In this document: in pieces, positions 61,217-64,000 of the stretch | Numbering within the stretch: the first letter of the stretch is position 1 | How the letters are laid out: every line of letters starts with the position of its first letter | Assembly (NCBI RefSeq): GCF_016918735.1 | Contig: NZ_JAFFPR010000007.1 | Coordinates: 62,001 to 126,000, forward strand | DNA length: 64,000 bases | Reading direction: 5' to 3' | Source: Leptospira abararensis | GTDB lineage: Bacteria > Spirochaetota > Leptospiria > Leptospirales > Leptospiraceae | Notes under the pieces: model-generated | Database searches by the model: none | The model's input: only the letters and a program-made list of their open reading frames with translations | What the model was told of the DNA's origin: nothing | Position numbers and translations under genes: made by a program

Positions 61217-63960
61217 ACAATAGTTTTCTCCAAATAGGTTATGTTTTGTTTCCCGTTGAAGTCGTAGGACACTTTGTCCATCAGAGTCTCCATAAGATAA
61301 ACGCCAAATCCTCCCTTCCGCTCACCCTTTAAATTGGCTTCTACGGAAGGTTTAGGAACTTTTTTTCTGTCAAAGGGTTTTCCCTCGTCAATGAGTACAA
61401 CTTTAAGATTGTCTCCAATCAATTCCAATCTACATTCAAAACTTGGATGGCTTAGTTCTGTATCCTTGTAGCTGTGCATGACTATATTGGTCGCTGCTTC
61501 ATCCAAAGATATAAGAACATCATCAAAGGCAAAGGGTTTTGTGAATTTGCCTTCTAAATGTTCAGAAATAAATTCGCGAAGTTCGGGAATTGCATCGGGA
61601 TGAGCAGGAAATACTTTCGAAATTTCAAAACTCGTTACTTCTGCAAATTTTAGGATCATGACGGTAAAGTCATCGTATTGTTCTTCGGAACGAGAAAACT
61701 TACGGATATCATCGTAAACTGCTTCCACGATTTTTTGAGAAGAATCAAGCCTTCTTTCAATAATGAATTCTATAAAACGATCAAGACCATACTCTTCTTC
61801 ATCGGGATTTTTTTCTTCAATGGCTCCGTCGGTATAAAAGACCAAAATGTCTCCCGGTTCAATTTGAATCTCTCCCCCTTGGTAGTTGGTATGCGGAACC
61901 ACACCCAGTGGTGCGCCCTTCCCTTTGAGAAGTTCAAAACTTCCATCTTTACGAATCCAAATTTGGTCGTTGTGGCCAGCCGAGGCAAACTTCAAAGTCC
62001 TGGTTCTTCTTTGGTAATTTACAAGGAAAAGAGTTACAAACATTCCTGACTGAGAATCCTCGTAGATAAGTTGGTTCGCACGAAAAAGAAGTTCGGAAGG
62101 AGAAAGATCAGTGGTTCTAGATAAAGTGCGAATGATAGAACTAGACATTGCCATAAAAATGGCAGCAGGCAAACTTTTTCCAGACACATCCGCCACTAAA
62201 AAAGAAAACTGGTCCTCACCAAAAGAATGGAAATCATAAAAATCACCGGACACTTCTTTGGCGGCTACAGACATCACACCCAAATCAAATAACGGAGACT
62301 GGATGAGTGAGTTCGGAAGAATATTGTTCTGGATTTTTCTTGTAATTTCGATTTCTTTTTCAATCGATTTTTTTGTGATGATCTCTTGGTTGAGTTTTAA
62401 GTTTTCGTAAGCCTTTGCAAGCGGAGAAGACAAAGTCTTTAACATCCGAAGGTCTGTTTCATTAAAGGAATGTGCCGATTGTTTTCCACTCACATAGAGT
62501 GCGGCTCTTAAACTCCCTCCCCGAGGAGCGATAGGCAAAATGAGAAAATTTTTCCTTAAAGTATATGCTTCTAACTCCAAAAAAGAATCTTCCAATTGTG
62601 GAGAAACAACTGCCATCCTCGGATTCCCCGATTCCATAAGACTTAGGAAAAGACGACTCTCCTGCATCGGAAAAAATGACTCCCGAACAATTCCGAGTTG
62701 TCTTGCATAAACTTGGATGCGGTTTTTGTTTTTTTCCTCAATGATGACCATTCCCGCATCTTCGCATGACAATTCTTTGGTGAGAATACTCAAAGTTTTG
62801 GACATCAGACCCAGTTCATCATGAGATTCGAGGACAGCTTGGCCTAAATCAAAAATAGATTCCAAAGTACTTAATTTTTGTTTGAGTTCTAAGTTGGTTT
62901 CATTAAGGTTTTCGAGTAACCGCGTTTTTTGAATGGCTACGGCACAAGCGCTCGAAAAAGACAAAAAGGTATCGATATCGTCTTGGCTAAAATTGTTTCT
63001 GTCAATGGTGTTGATGGCTTCAATCACACCGATGACCTCGTCTCCCACAATGAGGGGGCTTGCGAGAATATTTCTTGTAATGAAATTGGATGCTTTGTCT
63101 ACATCTCGAAAGACCCGATTGTCATTTTGAGCATCGTTAATAATCATGGGTTGTTTGGTAACAGCAACCGTTCCCGCAATCCCTTGGCCCACAGGAACCT
63201 TAATTTTAGCCACTTCTTCGCGTTTTTCGCCAGTCACTGTATGGAAAATCAGATACTCCTTTTTATCATCTAACAGAAGTAGCGAACTTGCTTCTGTGCG
63301 GAACACTGATTTTGCCGATTCCATCACCATTACAAGAACACGTTCTAAATCAACACTGGTATTGATTAGAACCGCAACTCGAATGATTTCCTCTAAAAAA
63401 TACTGAAGTCTGTTATTATTATTATGAATGTTGGCATTGTCGATGAGGAGTAAAATGGAAGTGGTAAGGGAATTAAAAAATTGCGGTTCTGCCTCTGAAA
63501 GGACTGTGTCTTTCAATAACGCGTTTAAGTTGGCACTAAAATAATTAATTAAGTCTAAATCCTGTTCGGAAAAATTTTGAAAATGTTTGATACCCTCTAG
63601 GACCAAAACACCTAAAGCTAAGTCCCCTATTTCGTCACCCACATAACATGCAATATATGATTCAGCTACAGGACCATCCGAATCCTTTAAATGAGAGCCT
63701 TTTTTGATGAGGATACTTTTGCGAGTTTTGAAAACATGTTTGGCTACCAAACCCGCACTGGCTTTGTCGCCGACTAAACCAAAACGACTAAGGTTCCCTC
63801 TTTCATTTCTAAAATAGAAAGCTGCTGATTTTGCTGAGACAAGTCGTTTGGCTTGACCAAGAATAAAATGGTACAAGTCATCCAATTCGGAAGAAGATGA
63901 AAGGTAAAATCCGCCTTCGTCGTTTTTTCGAATGATTGGCGGAAGAGAGCTGGGTTTCAA
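61213..63960 (-). CDS. RsbU-like PP2C phosphatase fused to GAF sensors and an RsbW-like ATPase
   Basis: A 915-residue regulator. It has GAF-type sensor domains (about 20-160, 195-350 and 365-525) and a coiled coil. A SpoIIE/PP2C domain (about 540-755) has EVSGDFYDFHSF and LVADVSGKSLPAAIF, with metal Asp residues. A C-terminal HATPase (about 775-910) has LDEAATNIVMHSY and KGGFGVYLMETLMDKV, as in RsbW/SpoIIAB. It would both dephosphorylate and phosphorylate the STAS partner. It starts with TTG at 63960 without a visible ribosome site; upstream lie only 40 bases of the window. Confidence 0.9.
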   Translation of the reverse strand: MKPSSLPPIIRKNDEGGFYLSSSSELDDLYHFILGQAKRLVSAKSAAFYFRNERGNLSRFGLVGDKASAGLVAKHVFKTRKSILIKKGSHLKDSDGPVAESYIACYVGDEIGDLALGVLVLEGIKHFQNFSEQDLDLINYFSANLNALLKDTVLSEAEPQFFNSLTTSILLLIDNANIHNNNNRLQYFLEEIIRVAVLINTSVDLERVLVMVMESAKSVFRTEASSLLLLDDKKEYLIFHTVTGEKREEVAKIKVPVGQGIAGTVAVTKQPMIINDAQNDNRVFRDVDKASNFITRNILASPLIVGDEVIGVIEAINTIDRNNFSQDDIDTFLSFSSACAVAIQKTRLLENLNETNLELKQKLSTLESIFDLGQAVLESHDELGLMSKTLSILTKELSCEDAGMVIIEEKNKNRIQVYARQLGIVRESFFPMQESRLFLSLMESGNPRMAVVSPQLEDSFLELEAYTLRKNFLILPIAPRGGSLRAALYVSGKQSAHSFNETDLRMLKTLSSPLAKAYENLKLNQEIITKKSIEKEIEITRKIQNNILPNSLIQSPLFDLGVMSVAAKEVSGDFYDFHSFGEDQFSFLVADVSGKSLPAAIFMAMSSSIIRTLSRTTDLSPSELLFRANQLIYEDSQSGMFVTLFLVNYQRRTRTLKFASAGHNDQIWIRKDGSFELLKGKGAPLGVVPHTNYQGGEIQIEPGDILVFYTDGAIEEKNPDEEEYGLDRFIEFIIERRLDSSQKIVEAVYDDIRKFSRSEEQYDDFTVMILKFAEVTSFEISKVFPAHPDAIPELREFISEHLEGKFTKPFAFDDVLISLDEAATNIVMHSYKDTELSHPSFECRLELIGDNLKVVLIDEGKPFDRKKVPKPSVEANLKGERKGGFGVYLMETLMDKVSYDFNGKQNITYLEKTIV

Positions 63961-64000
63961 TGGTTTAATCGTTGTTAAATTTTAGTGATTCTTCTCTTAA

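Overview
The window is chromosomal DNA from a Leptospira, most likely a saprophytic (L. biflexa/L. meyeri-like) species. Evidence: a periplasmic-type flagellin with fliM and fliN, direct-sulfhydrylation methionine genes metY-metX-metW as described for L. meyeri, a SemiSWEET very like the L. biflexa protein of known structure (recalled, not searched), many spirochaetal lipoproteins, frequent TTG/GTG starts and a low-to-moderate GC content. I see no prophage, transposase, rRNA operon or CRISPR array. The species call is inference.

Layout. 1-5.2 kb: the start of a bamA-like gene preceded by exbD and exbB (all minus), recN, then a divergent cyclic-nucleotide-binding patatin phospholipase. 5.2-9.5 kb: an aberrant cysteine-synthase-like gene, an FKBP isomerase, leuD-leuC and a lipoprotein. 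9.5-15.7 kb: an envelope operon with overlapping genes (glycosyltransferase 2, unknown protein, gmhA-like, orphan ABC ATPase, FHA protein) and a divergent O-antigen-ligase-like membrane protein. 15.7-16.5 kb: an array of 213-bp GC-rich repeats, then tRNA-Leu(UAA) and tRNA-Cys(GCA) on the minus strand. 16.5-22.9 kb: an exported protein, a eukaryote-type long guaA, queF-SemiSWEET-ferredoxin, a LysR/DJ-1 divergent pair and an exported phosphodiesterase-like protein. 23-28.4 kb: fliM with a BsuPI-like exported protein, a lipoprotein cyclophilin with an insertion, argH and a haem-binding protein. 28.5-30.9 kb: an NfeD-SPFH-SPFH membrane module. 30.9-37.7 kb: an RNHCP zinc protein, a possible structured RNA, a GNAT, fliN, an AAA+ ATPase, an exported protein, a zinc-ribbon protein, rsmE and an outer-membrane protein. 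37.7-40.9 kb: metY-metX-metW behind a 41-bp inverted repeat. 41-45.7 kb: a lipoprotein, a gene-poor gap with a strong terminator, ilvA, flaB and ispH.

45.7-56.4 kb: one continuous plus-strand signalling block: histidine kinase, a REC-HATPase protein, CheY-like REC, STAS, CheA, a three-PAS chemoreceptor, CheW, CheD and CheB. It has no cheR. 56.4-60.8 kb: a two-gene acyl-CoA carboxylase (fused biotin carboxylase/biotin carrier, and carboxyltransferase). 60.9-64 kb: an RsbU-like phosphatase fused to an RsbW-like kinase domain, with its STAS partner.

The least ordinary items are the 213-bp repeat array beside the tRNA genes, the STAS/REC-HATPase additions to the chemotaxis block, the phosphatase-kinase fusion with its STAS partner, the cysteine-synthase paralogue lacking the substrate-binding loop, the metY upstream palindrome and two intergenic candidate structured RNAs. 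I found no clearly new defence or mobile system.
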